64,000 bases of DNA from Nansenia antarctica (lineage: Eukaryota > Chordata > Actinopteri > Argentiniformes > Microstomatidae), in assembly GCA_963989245.1 (NCBI GenBank), contig OZ022345.1:24371196-24435195 (forward strand), written 5' to 3'. Shown here one piece after another: positions 9,987 through 19,562 of this stretch. Each line of letters starts with the position of its first letter. Within the stretch, counting starts at the first letter, position 1. Both the position numbers and the translations under genes were made by a program. Below the pieces are notes generated by a model. That model was not told where the DNA came from. It saw only the letters and a list, made by a program, of their open reading frames with translations, and searched no databases.

Positions 9987-10292
9987 TGAAGGGTATACCG
10001 CCTGTCCACTAGGTGGCAGTATCTCGTTTGCTATGCTGTCCGGCTCAGTCAGGAGTCGGCCATGTTTATTTGTTTAGTGTCAGTCAGACGTTCATGTTAC
10101 GGTGGCCGTCTATCGAGCTGCCCACCTAATTCCTGTAAGTTGGTTATTCTAATGTTTCTGGTTAAGTTATATATTTACATTTACCCTGCTTATACTTTAT
10201 CTCAATTCATGCTTCTATTGTTTGTATATTTACAGGGCGTTTTCATCTTTGTCATTAAACACTTCATTGACATTGAGGAGCGTATTTCTTCA
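9987..10292 (+). repeat. 3' LTR of gypsy element
   Basis: 306-bp copy of 4858-5163, followed directly by the second ATAAA target duplication. Confidence 0.9.
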
Positions 10293-10386
10293 ATAAACAA
10301 CAACAACACAAATAATCAATGTTTAACTGTTATCAGTTTTATCTTGTGTTTATCTTTATAAATACATTTCCCCATTTCGTTATGTT

Positions 10387-10460
10387 AGGCAAGGCAAGTT
10401 TATTTGTATAGCACATTTCATACAACAGGGGCAATTCAAAGTGCTTTACATACATTATTT
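10387..10460 (-). repeat. LINE/SINE 3' tail fragment
   Basis: Contains GGCAAGGCAAGTTTATTTGT and ends near GCTTTACATACATT. The same tail recurs at 22857-22925 and, in the other orientation, at the end of the LINE fragment at 53338. Between 10298 and 11530 the DNA is AT-rich with only this fragment, the promoter duplication arm, and a plus-strand tail AAAGCGCTATACAAATGAAT at 10860-10905. Confidence 0.75.
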
Positions 10461-10608
10461 AAAAATACATTTACAATATATACAATATATTTCGATGTTA
10501 TCGAAATACATCTATTAACCAGTTATACAAATATAACTTTTCGATTGTATTATATTAATATATATTATATATTATATTGTATTTCGATTATATTATAACC
10601 AGTTATAA

Positions 10609-10712
10609 TAATCAATCTGAAAAGGTCTAAGAGGATCGAACTAGAATATGAACATTCACCTGTCCTTTCCGCGAGCGCTCAGGTGTGATATTGCATGCTT
10701 GTCGGGACTTCC
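10609..10712 (+). repeat. Inverted duplication arm B (interferon promoter remnant)
   Basis: Plus-strand copy of the interferon upstream sequence (see 4689-4791). It keeps an NF-kB-like CGGGACTTCC at about 10700-10709. The distal IRF half-site has decayed to GTGATATTG, and the proximal IRF site and TATA box are not recognisable. It would point rightward, head to head with the interferon gene, but no interferon exon was found downstream. Confidence 0.8.
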
Positions 10713-11532
10713 ACACTTATTCTGCAACGCAACATTGTGAGGCTGCGTTGTTACAATTTAGTTATTAGAGTTAATTGTTTTCTATTTAAATCACATCAAA
10801 ACGTTAACCAATTTTAGATACTATTATTGTTCTCTCAGTGGAATGTATTGTCTTTGAGTACTGAGAAAAGCGCTATACAAATGAATGCATTATTATTATT
10901 AGCGCCATAGCTAGGTCAGACACATTTACATCGATGTGTAAACTGATATGTTGATTTATGTGTATTATTCCTGTCCAGTAAATAGCTAAATAAATAATAC
11001 AAATAAAAAAAATTGCTCTGCTACAGTAAAACTATGACGATGCTTCTAGAACATAACTAACTATGTACCCCGATAACTGCCACACCATTTATTTACGTTT
11101 TTATTTTACATTTTAGACATTTAATAATAATAATAATTCATTTAAGAAACAACAAAATAAATAAGTGGCAGGGGAACTCCTAACACTAGCATTATGATGC
11201 TTTTCAGTGGTCTAGTTTTTACCCTCTCTTAAAAGAGGATCTAGTTTTCAGTCTTTCTAGAAACACAAGCCACATGTTAGACCATTCCCGTGGTTACACA
11301 GTAAACCCCTAGCAGACGAAAGAACCCAGAGCATTTTATGGAACTCACCTAAGATCTTATGCATTTCCTCATGGCCAATCATGCGTGGGAAACACCTAGA
11401 CGGAAAACACCCAACAACTGGCATTCTCCTTTATATACTATGTCCTTCATGAACGATTGATGCTCTCTCATGGCTGAACATTCAATACACACAATCAGTG
11501 AAAGTTTTTGTAAACCACCAAGACATGATTGA

Positions 11533-12087
11533 TTTTTTTTTGATTGAAAACCTTTATTGTCCCCAATGGGGAAATTTTGTTGTCAAACAGCTCAGTTAGG
11601 GCAGAAAACATTCAGTACAGAAAACAGAAAAACATTCAATAAAAAAACATAAAACAGTGCAGGCTCAATAAGTAAAAAGTTCCAAAAGTTCCATCTCCAG
11701 GTCTCCCCCACCCTGCAGGGCCTGGTTGTAGAGTCGGAGTGCAGCTGGAATAAAGGACTGTCCAAATCTTTTTGTACTTTGACGGGGGAGAACAAATCTG
11801 TGGCTGAACTTGCTCCTCATCCCTGCCAGCTCGCAGTACATCGGGTGGGAGGGATTGGCCAGCATGGCCGCCAGTTTTTTCCCCATCCTCTGTTCTGCCA
11901 CCACCTCTAGGCTGTCCAGCCCGGTCCCCACCACAGAGCTGGCCTTCTTCACCTTCACCTTCTTGGCCTTCAATGCTAAGTCTATTTCACGTGTGACATA
12001 ATGCTTACTCCTCCAAAAAAATCGCCAATACCTGTTTCTATACTGTTTACAAGAGGGAATCCAGTTGGATTCTATTGAGTTTATCAT
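11533..12087 (-). repeat. 5'-truncated LINE (L2/Rex-like), C-terminus and tail
   Basis: The minus strand encodes NPSHPMYCEL followed by KFSHRFVLPRQSTKRFGQSF and IPAALRLYNQ, the C-terminal block of fish L2/Rex-type LINE reverse transcriptases. The 3' tail carries TTTCCCCATTGGGGACAATA, another hallmark. The upstream part of the minus-strand frame (12087-12000) is unrelated. From 12088 to 12515 nothing is recognised. Confidence 0.75.
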
Positions 12088-12515
12088 TGAACTATTGAGT
12101 TTAACATTCCGATTTGTAGAACTGACTGATGAAGTGAGTCAAATGATGATCTCTAGCATTTATGAATGTTACATCTGTGATTTATGCAATACTTAACATG
12201 AAGCCTGAAAGACTCAGCATAGATTGTGTATTAGTTATACATAATTGTGACACCAACCACATGTACTTGATTCCCTCATAACCTAGGGTTAGATGGCAAA
12301 GTGTTAACACACAATTGTTACCTATGAGGAACTACAAACAGAACATATACACACAGTCAAACCAAGAAATGGAACACGGATGGTGTTCCAAGTGCTATCC
12401 AGTTACCCCTAAACGCTGACCTTTCCTCAGTACCAAATCTTAACTCAGTAATGCAATACTGACGGCATCCTCTCGTGTTCCCAGTAGACTTCATATCAAT
12501 AGGGTTTAGCTTTGG

Positions 12516-15500
12516 AATGGAATGGAATGGACTTTATTTATTTGTCATTGCTACAGTACAGGTACCAAACAACGAAATTTAGGAGGGGTGGCTCCCCTGG
12601 TGTTAGGAAAGGGAAAAAAAAACATTTTAGAAAAAGCATAAAAGCATAAAATCACAAGAAGGTAAGGAGCTGGTTTACATCAATAAAGGCTATGTACACA
12701 ATCCACTGTACTATACTGCACAGATAGTCAACTAGGGTTGTCATATTGCACAAAAGTATTTTTTCACGTTATTTTAAAGTGTCACAGTTTGCAGGCTTGA
12801 AAATGTACATGTTTGTGCCTCAGCACTAGCTGCCATACAATCCGTCCGGACTGTCCTGGGCCCAGAACTTAGGCCTTTTCTGTGTTCAGGGCCTTGACGG
12901 CCCTGTGGTAGAAGCAGTTCTTCAGTCTGTTTGTCTTAGCGGCCGGGGTCCTGTACCTCCTGTTCGAGGGCAGCCTGACAAAGTGTACGTGCCCAGGGTG
13001 GGTCGGGTCCCTGGAGATCTTGGAGGCCCTCCTGAGACAGCGTGTGTTGTACAGCTCCTCCAGAGAGAGGAGGGGAGCGCCGGTGATCTTCTGTGCTGTT
13101 CTCACGACTCTCTGTAGCGCGTTTCTCTCCGCTGTTGTGCAGCTGTGGAACCAGTTGCAGATGCCGTAGGTGAGGATGCTCTCCACTGCGCCGTGGTAGA
13201 AGGCCACCAGTATCTCCTGCTTGTTGTGTTCTTTCCTGAGGCATCTCAGGGTGTATAGCCGCTGTTGTGCCCTCTTGATGGTGCCTTTTGTGTTGTCCTT
13301 CCAGGCCAGGTCATCCCGCATGTGATGTCCCAGGAATCGGAGGGTTGAGACTCTCTCCACGCTCTCTCCGTCGATGAGCAGGGGCTGGATCTCTGACTTT
13401 TTCCTCCTGAAGTCTACGATGAATTCCTGGGTCTTTGACTTGTTTAGCAGCAGGTTGTTAACCTTGCACAGCTTGCTCAGTTGCTCTACCTCATCCCTGT
13501 ACGCCGCCTCGTCCCCCCCCGAGATACATCCCACCACGGTGGTGTCGTCTGCAAACTTTACGATGTAGTTGCTGGGGTGGACGGGGGTGAAGTCGTGGGT
13601 GTAGAGGTTGTAGAGGATGGGGCTTAGCACGCAGCCCTGGGGGGACCCAGTGCTGAGGCTGAGGGCTGTGGAGGTGTGGGGGCCCACCCGCACCCTCTGG
13701 GGGAGGTCGGTCAGGAAGTCCTTGATCCACGCACATATAGAGTGTGATAGACCCAGGTCTAGTAGTTTGGTCACTAGCCTGTCTGGAAGGATGGTGTTGA
13801 AGGCGGAGCTGAAGTTCACAAAGAGCAGTCTCGCGTAGCTGTTTCCCCTCTCCAGGTGGGATAGAGTGGCGTGGAGAGTCGTCGCTATGGCGTCCTCTGT
13901 GGACCTGTGGGCTCTGTAGGCGAACTGGTATGGATCCAGGTTGGGCGGGAGGCGTGTGAGTATGTGGGCCCGGACTAGTTTCTCGAAGCACTTCATGATG
14001 ATTGGTGTGAGTGCCACCGGGCGGTAGTCGTTTAGGCAGCTCACCGTGCTTTTCTTCGGGACTGGGATGATAGTTGAGGTTTTCAGGCAGGGTGGGACGG
14101 TGGCCTGGGACAGGGACTGGTTAAAGATGTTGGTGAAAACCCCGGCCAGCTGGTCGGCGCAGTCTCTCAGCACCCGTCCCAGGACGCCATCCGGCCCCGA
14201 GGCTTTCCTGGGGTCCACCGCCTTCAGTACGCGTCTCACCTCATGCTCTGTGAGGGTGAGGCTGCTGAGAGCTGGAGAGAGTGGTGTTTGTGTTGTGGTT
14301 ACCTCCGTTCGCCCCTCGTCGAACCGGGCGTAGAAGGTGTTCAGCTTTCCCGCCAGCAGGGGGTCGTCCTCTGCGGCTGTGAGCCTGTTGGCTCTGAAGT
14401 TTGTCATCTGCTGAACCCCCTGCCACATCCGCCTGGAGTCGTTGCTCAGGAGGCATTCCTCAATCTTCTCTCTGTGCTCTGCCTTGGCCGCTTTGATGCC
14501 GCGCTTTAGGTTGGCCCTGGTGGAGCTGTACAGCGGTGTGCGCTTCCCTGCGAAGAAGGCGTTGTCCCTCTCATTTATCAGTTTTTGGACCTTCCCAGTC
14601 ATCCATGGCTTCGTGTTGGGGTAGACCCGGACCCGTTTGTCCACGGTGACTGAGTTGGTGCAGTTCACTATGTGGTTCAGAACCGACGACGTGTACTGTT
14701 CCAGGTCCTCATGCTCATATTCCTGCCATAGGGTGTCATTTAGGCAGATCTGCAGTGGAGCGGACCCTTCTGGCCAGGTTCTGACAGTCTTAGTGGTGAT
14801 GGGAGCACTTTTCCCCATTGTAGTGTATGCAGGAATCAGGAGGATTGACACATGGTCAGACATGCCTAGATGAGCTAGCGGACTAGCTTTGTAAGCACGT
14901 TTGATGTTGGTGTATACCTTATCCAGTGTTTTTTCTCCTCTCGTTGCACATTTTACATGCTGATAGAACTTGGGTAGTACTGCCTTCAGGTCGACATGAT
15001 TAAAGTCCCCCGCTATGATGTGAATAGCCTGTGGATCAGTGCTTTGTTGGCTACTAATGACTTCATATAGTCGTGCCAATGCTACTTTGCTGTCTGCGCT
15101 AGGCGCTATATACACACATGTAATTAGCACCGCGTTAAACTCCCTAGGGAGGTATGTGGGTCGGCATTTAACAGTCAAGTATTCCAGGTCTGGGGAGCAG
15201 TGGCTACTTACAGTTTTCGTGTTTAAGCACCAGCTATCCTTCGTCGATATTATGATCCCACCTCCTCTTGACTTCCCGCTAAGCTCCGCTCGGTCAGCGC
15301 GATGTAGCGTGCGCCCCTCTAAGCTAACAGTAGCGTCCACAATGTTGTCATTTAGCCAGGTTTCAGTCAGAATAATCACACAGCTATCCCCAACGATGTT
15401 GTTTTTGGCCACCTGTAGTCTCAGTTCATCCATCTTGTTCGTCAGGGATCTGACGTTAGAGAGGAAAATGCTTGGCAAAGCTGGTTTGTTTGGGCTTCTC

Positions 15501-15840
15501 CTCAGCCTTGCTAGCAGGCCTCCCCGGCGGCCTAGCCTTTTCTTACGGTCTCGCCGCCGGCGTTTCCGCCTCAGGGAGGGGACTGTGAACCAGTGCTCTC
15601 CCGGTAGCCTGGCGATGTCCTTGTCAATTCTGTATTGCTCCAGGAAATCCGCCATCTTGTCGTTTTTCGTGCCGACTTCTAATAAGTCGAGCCTGCTGTA
15701 GGTACTATATACATAACTGTTCCCTATAAGTACTAAAAAAAAAGTGAACATACAAATGTTCTTAAAAACACAATGAAACACCAGTGTGGTAGCCCCCCGA
15801 GCTGCGGCGACTAAGCGCGCGGCCATCTTGGAACAATGGA
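12516..15840 (-). mobile_element. Full-length L2-like LINE
   Basis: A 985-codon frame occupies 15826-12869. It is followed on the minus strand by a 3' UTR ending AATGACAAATAAATAAAGTC and a short (CCATT)n tail at 12516-12535. The same tail occurs at 59940-60010. The 5' boundary is near 15840. No target duplication was identified. Confidence 0.85.
12869..15826 (-). CDS. L2-like LINE ORF: endonuclease and reverse transcriptase
   Basis: 985 residues without a stop. An N-terminal basic stretch (about 105-125, rich in Arg and Lys) is followed by an APE-type endonuclease with SNVRSLTNK, LTETWL, AGDFNH and SDH (about 125-345). The reverse transcriptase spans about 540-800 (PRKASGPDGV, STGSPQGCVLSP, KFADDTTVVG). 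The C-terminus has the L2-type block SRDPTHPGH...LPSNRRYRT. It would nick target DNA and prime reverse transcription. One key change is visible: motif A reads LLFVNFSSAFNT, with Asn at residue 671 (codon AAC at 13816-13814) where the family has the metal-binding Asp. The protein is predicted to be inactive despite the intact frame. Confidence 0.9.
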   Translation of the reverse strand: MAARLVAAARGATTLVFHCVFKNICMFTFFLVLIGNSYVYSTYSRLDLLEVGTKNDKMADFLEQYRIDKDIARLPGEHWFTVPSLRRKRRRRDRKKRLGRRGGLLARLRRSPNKPALPSIFLSNVRSLTNKMDELRLQVAKNNIVGDSCVIILTETWLNDNIVDATVSLEGRTLHRADRAELSGKSRGGGIIISTKDSWCLNTKTVSSHCSPDLEYLTVKCRPTYLPREFNAVLITCVYIAPSADSKVALARLYEVISSQQSTDPQAIHIIAGDFNHVDLKAVLPKFYQHVKCATRGEKTLDKVYTNIKRAYKASPLAHLGMSDHVSILLIPAYTTMGKSAPITTKTVRTWPEGSAPLQICLNDTLWQEYEHEDLEQYTSSVLNHIVNCTNSVTVDKRVRVYPNTKPWMTGKVQKLINERDNAFFAGKRTPLYSSTRANLKRGIKAAKAEHREKIEECLLSNDSRRMWQGVQQMTNFRANRLTAAEDDPLLAGKLNTFYARFDEGRTEVTTTQTPLSPALSSLTLTEHEVRRVLKAVDPRKASGPDGVLGRVLRDCADQLAGVFTNIFNQSLSQATVPPCLKTSTIIPVPKKSTVSCLNDYRPVALTPIIMKCFEKLVRAHILTRLPPNLDPYQFAYRAHRSTEDAIATTLHATLSHLERGNSYARLLFVNFSSAFNTILPDRLVTKLLDLGLSHSICAWIKDFLTDLPQRVRVGPHTSTALSLSTGSPQGCVLSPILYNLYTHDFTPVHPSNYIVKFADDTTVVGCISGGDEAAYRDEVEQLSKLCKVNNLLLNKSKTQEFIVDFRRKKSEIQPLLIDGESVERVSTLRFLGHHMRDDLAWKDNTKGTIKRAQQRLYTLRCLRKEHNKQEILVAFYHGAVESILTYGICNWFHSCTTAERNALQRVVRTAQKITGAPLLSLEELYNTRCLRRASKISRDPTHPGHVHFVRLPSNRRYRTPAAKTNRLKNCFYHRAVKALNTEKA

Positions 15841-15859
15841 AAAAACTATCTGTTTGTAT

Positions 15860-16057
15860 TTATACCAAATGATGCCATGTCCAGGTGGAAACTGCTGCCA
15901 ATGTCACTCAATGTTTGTTGCTGTCCTGTTGTTTACTTTGTCTACTGTATGTTGTATGTATCGTCACTGTTGCACTTGAAGCATGAAAGTACCATGCCCA
16001 AGACAAATTTCCCCTCGGGGACAATAAAGTACAATCAATCAATCAATCAATCAAACC
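15860..16057 (+). repeat. LINE 3' UTR and tail
   Basis: Plus-strand LINE end with AAATTTCCCCTCGGGGACAA TAAAG and a (CAAT)n tail at about 16033-16055. It abuts the 5' end of the L2-like LINE. Confidence 0.7.
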
Positions 16058-16154
16058 CCCCGCCCCCAAATCTGGTAAAAACCAACTCAAACATAATATT
16101 TTGCTGCATCTCAGGTAACTGTGCATGCTTAAACAATGAGAAGAACACGAATCA

Positions 16155-16310
16155 AAATGGCATTCGTGGGAGGGTTGCTAGGAAGAAGCCTCTGCTGTCA
16201 AAAAATAACTGCCCTTCTTAACTTTGCTCACGTCCGGCCCCATGGAGGTCTTGGAGAAGACTCTCCTGGGCCATGTAAAAGCCCAGCTTTCCCCCGGACT
16301 AGGGGCTGTT
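16155..16310 (+). repeat. Possible Tc1-like transposase fragment
   Basis: Short frame-shifted coding remnant reading GRVARKKPLLSKNN and then TALLNFAH, resembling the region before the second catalytic Asp of Tc1-like transposases. It is too short for certainty. Confidence 0.3.
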
Positions 16311-16532
16311 CCTCCAAGCACGATTAGAGCTAAGATAGACTAGTTTTGATAATTCGCGATAATTTCAGCTCGAGTTCCGTTCCATGAATGTGGCTCAAAT
16401 AATTTGCTAGCGACCAGGTTTTACGGTCTGGTTTAAGTAAGATGTGTGTCAAAAATGTCTCACAGGCGGAAACTACATCCCGAACAGTTCGGTCAAGTGT
16501 CTTTTTGGAAATATTAGTTCCCACCTTTTATG

Positions 16533-16720
16533 AGATAGATAGATAGATAGATCATTTTATAGTGTGCTAGATAGATAGATAGATAGTGTGCTAGATAGAT
16601 GGATAGACAGATAGATAGTGTGCTAGATAGACAGATAGATAGATAGACAGATAGTTAGACAGACAGCTCTAACTCAGATAGTTAGACAGACAGCTCTGTC
16701 AGACAGACAGATAGATAGAT
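16533..16720. repeat. GATA-type microsatellite
   Basis: Interrupted GATA/GACA arrays with a recurring TAGTGTGCTAGATAGA spacer. Confidence 0.9.
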
Positions 16721-16727
16721 GCTATGT

Positions 16728-17160
16728 ATTGAATGAATGAATGAATGGTTTAATGACCACACGACCAAGGTCGTGGAATTTGTTGTCAGTACAGATGGAA
16801 AGCTCAATACAGCAGTGTCAATTACATCAAACATACACACATTACACATGACTATCACAATGGACAATGTACACACATAACCACAAGACAAAATCATAGT
16901 CAATATTTACAACTTAAAGTGCAGTACATGTGGCAGGGTTAGTGCAGTGAGTCAGGTGTTGAGTCCTTATAGCAGAGGGGACAAAACTGTTTTTGAAACG
17001 GGATGTTTTGATGGCCAGGGATTGGTAGCACCGTCCAGAGGGCAACAGTTGAAACAAGTGGTGAGCAGGGTGGGAGGAGTCAGCAGGGTGGGAGGGGTCA
17101 GAGATAATTTTACTTGCTCTATTGGTAGTGCGTTTGAGCATTATAAATGTGTATGCACCG
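16728..17160 (-). repeat. LINE 3' end fragment
   Basis: The minus strand encodes NRASKIISDPSHPADSSHPA and then LLPSGRCYQSL...TSRFKNSFVPSAIRT, the C-terminus of an L2/Rex-like LINE with a small DSSHPA duplication. The tail at 16728-16747 is (CATT)n. Confidence 0.75.
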
Positions 17161-17763
17161 ACAAACTGGATAGAGATTGCTGTCTTTTCACTAGAGCCTA
17201 CCCATATGCTATCAAAGGCCCACATTTATTTTCTTCAGAAACAAAATGGAAAAATTACAGTATTGGCTGCTATATATTACAGCATTATTCCATTATCAAA
17301 ACAATGTTGTTGTTTTTTAATACACACCTTTTTGCATGCAGTTACATTCATCGTAGTGGTAGGCTTATAGGCTAACACGTTTCCTCTAATTACATTTATT
17401 TGGGCTGTTACATTTAAGATATTCTTTTTTGATTTACTCGCCATGGGGCCCCTTCGATACGAAAATAACCCACAGGAATAAAAGTGAAATTACACCCGCG
17501 GCCCCTGGATAGATCTGTCTTTTCACTAGTTGTCAGATCTCAACTTGGCAGGTGCTAAATTAAATTCAGAAAACTTGTCAAAACATGAAATTGCCTCATT
17601 GTGTGTAACTGGCCTAGTCCTACTCATTGTATTAATATTTTTAAATGGATCATGTCGACCTCCACGTCATGTTACCGGTTAAATCAATTAGGTGGTATCA
17701 GAATAACATAGAGAGCAAGGCACCCGTCTAGGCTGGGTGACAGCTGAAAATTGTCCGCTTACC

Positions 17764-18232
17764 TCTTTCGTTCTCAGGAAACTGAGTTACTGCCGCCGGT
17801 CGCGAGTCTCCAATGAACATGATTGAAAACACAGTACTCAACCAACAGCTGCACTAAATCGGTGATCCCGTGATCCCTAAATCGGTGCTCCCCATAAGCG
17901 ACTTTCGCAGCATGGTCTGGTCCTGACGTCATATAAATGCGCTCACGCAACTTTTACAACGTAAACATACTTTACCACAATCGTACCGTAGCTACAACAA
18001 TGCTAATATAGCTAACAAACAAAAGCGTTGCCTAGCTTAGTCTAGACTGAACATTGTGGTTTCAGTTAGTTGCTAGTGGGTAAATAATAAAGAAATGTCT
18101 AAATACACGAACACACTGGTTTCAACTAACTAACAAAGGCGCTATGTAGATACATAGAAGACCCTTACCTTATGAGATCGCCGTTGGTAGAAACTTTCTT
18201 TGTGGAGTCAGAGTAAACGAAGAGCATGCTGC
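17764..18232 (-). other. Two short open segments ending in splice donors
   Basis: On the minus strand, an ATG frame MLFVYSDSTKKVSTNGDLIR ends at a consensus donor AAG|GTAAGG (about 18170). A second, MFIGDSRPAAVTQFPENERG, ends at AGAG|GTAAGC (about 17768). Both might be first exons of an unrecognised gene or pure chance. The rest of 17230-19150 holds nothing I recognise. Confidence 0.2.
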
Positions 18233-19159
18233 CTGCTGCCTCCTATAGGTCAGCCGTACACACATCTATCGACCAATGAAACAAAACAATGAAACCATTC
18301 GCCCCCTCCCCCAAGCCGGGAGAAATCAGGCTAAAAATAAGCTTATTTTGCTGATCAAGTACATATATAATTATCGTGAAATTGTTTAAAAAAATATTGA
18401 GTGGGTACTTCAAAACGTTGTTGTGTGTTGTAAAAAACCCTGAAAATCTGACTTTTAGGTCATAAATAGTTTGACGACCGATTTGACCACTTTATATTCT
18501 GCGCCTGTAGCTCCAAACACCAGCTGCCATCACATTGATTTATTTTTGTTTCTACATTCGTCAGACAACTGCAGGAGGAATTTCACTTGTCCGAACATAA
18601 AATGCACTAACAAGCCTTAGTGTGGGACCCTGCCCAAACCCCCCAGTACAGTTTCTCTACTGTAATCATTAAACAAATCTTCCTTCCTCCAGCATTATGA
18701 CTGCCAATGGCCCCTGGCCCGAGCAGAGATGTTTTTGTCTTGTGATGCTGATTGATAGACAATTCACTTACTTAGACAAATGTATTTATTTGTAAATGCA
18801 ACTCACTTTAGATCAAATAAAATAAAATAAATCATGTAAATATAAGTAAATCTCCCAGTCACAGGATCAGTATTTGCACATATGCAACCACTTGGATAGC
18901 CCATTCAGATTGTGTCCATGCTGAAGCTAATATTCACAGTATTAAAAGCTACAGTAATTTGATGATGAAACGGTAATGCATTATGGGTATACAATTGAAT
19001 ACAAAACCACCCAAAGAAAAGTATCTTTTTCAAATATAAGTTATTGAATTTGTTCATTAAAGATGATCATTTTAATAACAATCAAGCAACATTTCAATGA
19101 CTAGTCATTCAGGGTAGACAACACAGTGATTTTTGCAATTACTTCAAATTCACCAAGCA

Positions 19160-19360
19160 GGTCTGCTCTGTGGTCAAAAATAGCTTTTTTCACCTCAGAC
19201 TCCTCGCTAAGACAAGGGCCTATCTTCCGGAGAAGGACCAAGAGAAGGTGATCCATGCCTTCATAACAACCCGGCTGGATTCCTGCAACTCCCTGTATGT
19301 TGGCATCGACCAGCCTCTGCTCCGCCAACTGCAGCTGGTGCAAAAGCGATTGATTTTAAA
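19160..19360 (+). repeat. LINE reverse transcriptase fragment
   Basis: Plus-strand frame KNSFFHLRLLAKTRAYLPEK followed by VIHAFITTRLDSCNSLYVGI and LRQLQLVQKRL, the post-catalytic region of L2-like LINEs. Confidence 0.75.
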
Positions 19361-19562
19361 TCACTAAGAATTTATTTGAAAAGCACAATTCATTGTGAAC
19401 GAAAAGAAAAATACATAAGCTTCAGCAAGTTTCCATTAAACAGAAGCTGTGGAACCTAAACAGCAATTGGACTTAATGCAATGCAAAAGCAAAGCACATG
19501 GGTAGGGCATCCACTGTTGGAAAAGCGAGCTTGTGACTGTTCAAAGTGATTTACCCAATACA

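Larger units (their letters stand above)
4858..10292 (+). mobile_element. Ty3/gypsy-type LTR retrotransposon, recent insertion
   Basis: Two 306-bp LTRs (4858-5163 and 9987-10292) begin TGAAGGG and end TTCTTCA. They differ at one visible position (TTTGCAGGG against TTTACAGGG). A 5-bp target duplication ATAAA flanks the element (4853-4857 and 10293-10297). A G-rich polypurine tract (9976-9986) abuts the 3' LTR. The internal order is gag, protease, RT, RNase H, integrase, as in Ty3/gypsy. The near-identical LTRs indicate a very recent insertion. It split the interferon promoter inverted duplication without touching the interferon gene. Confidence 0.93.
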
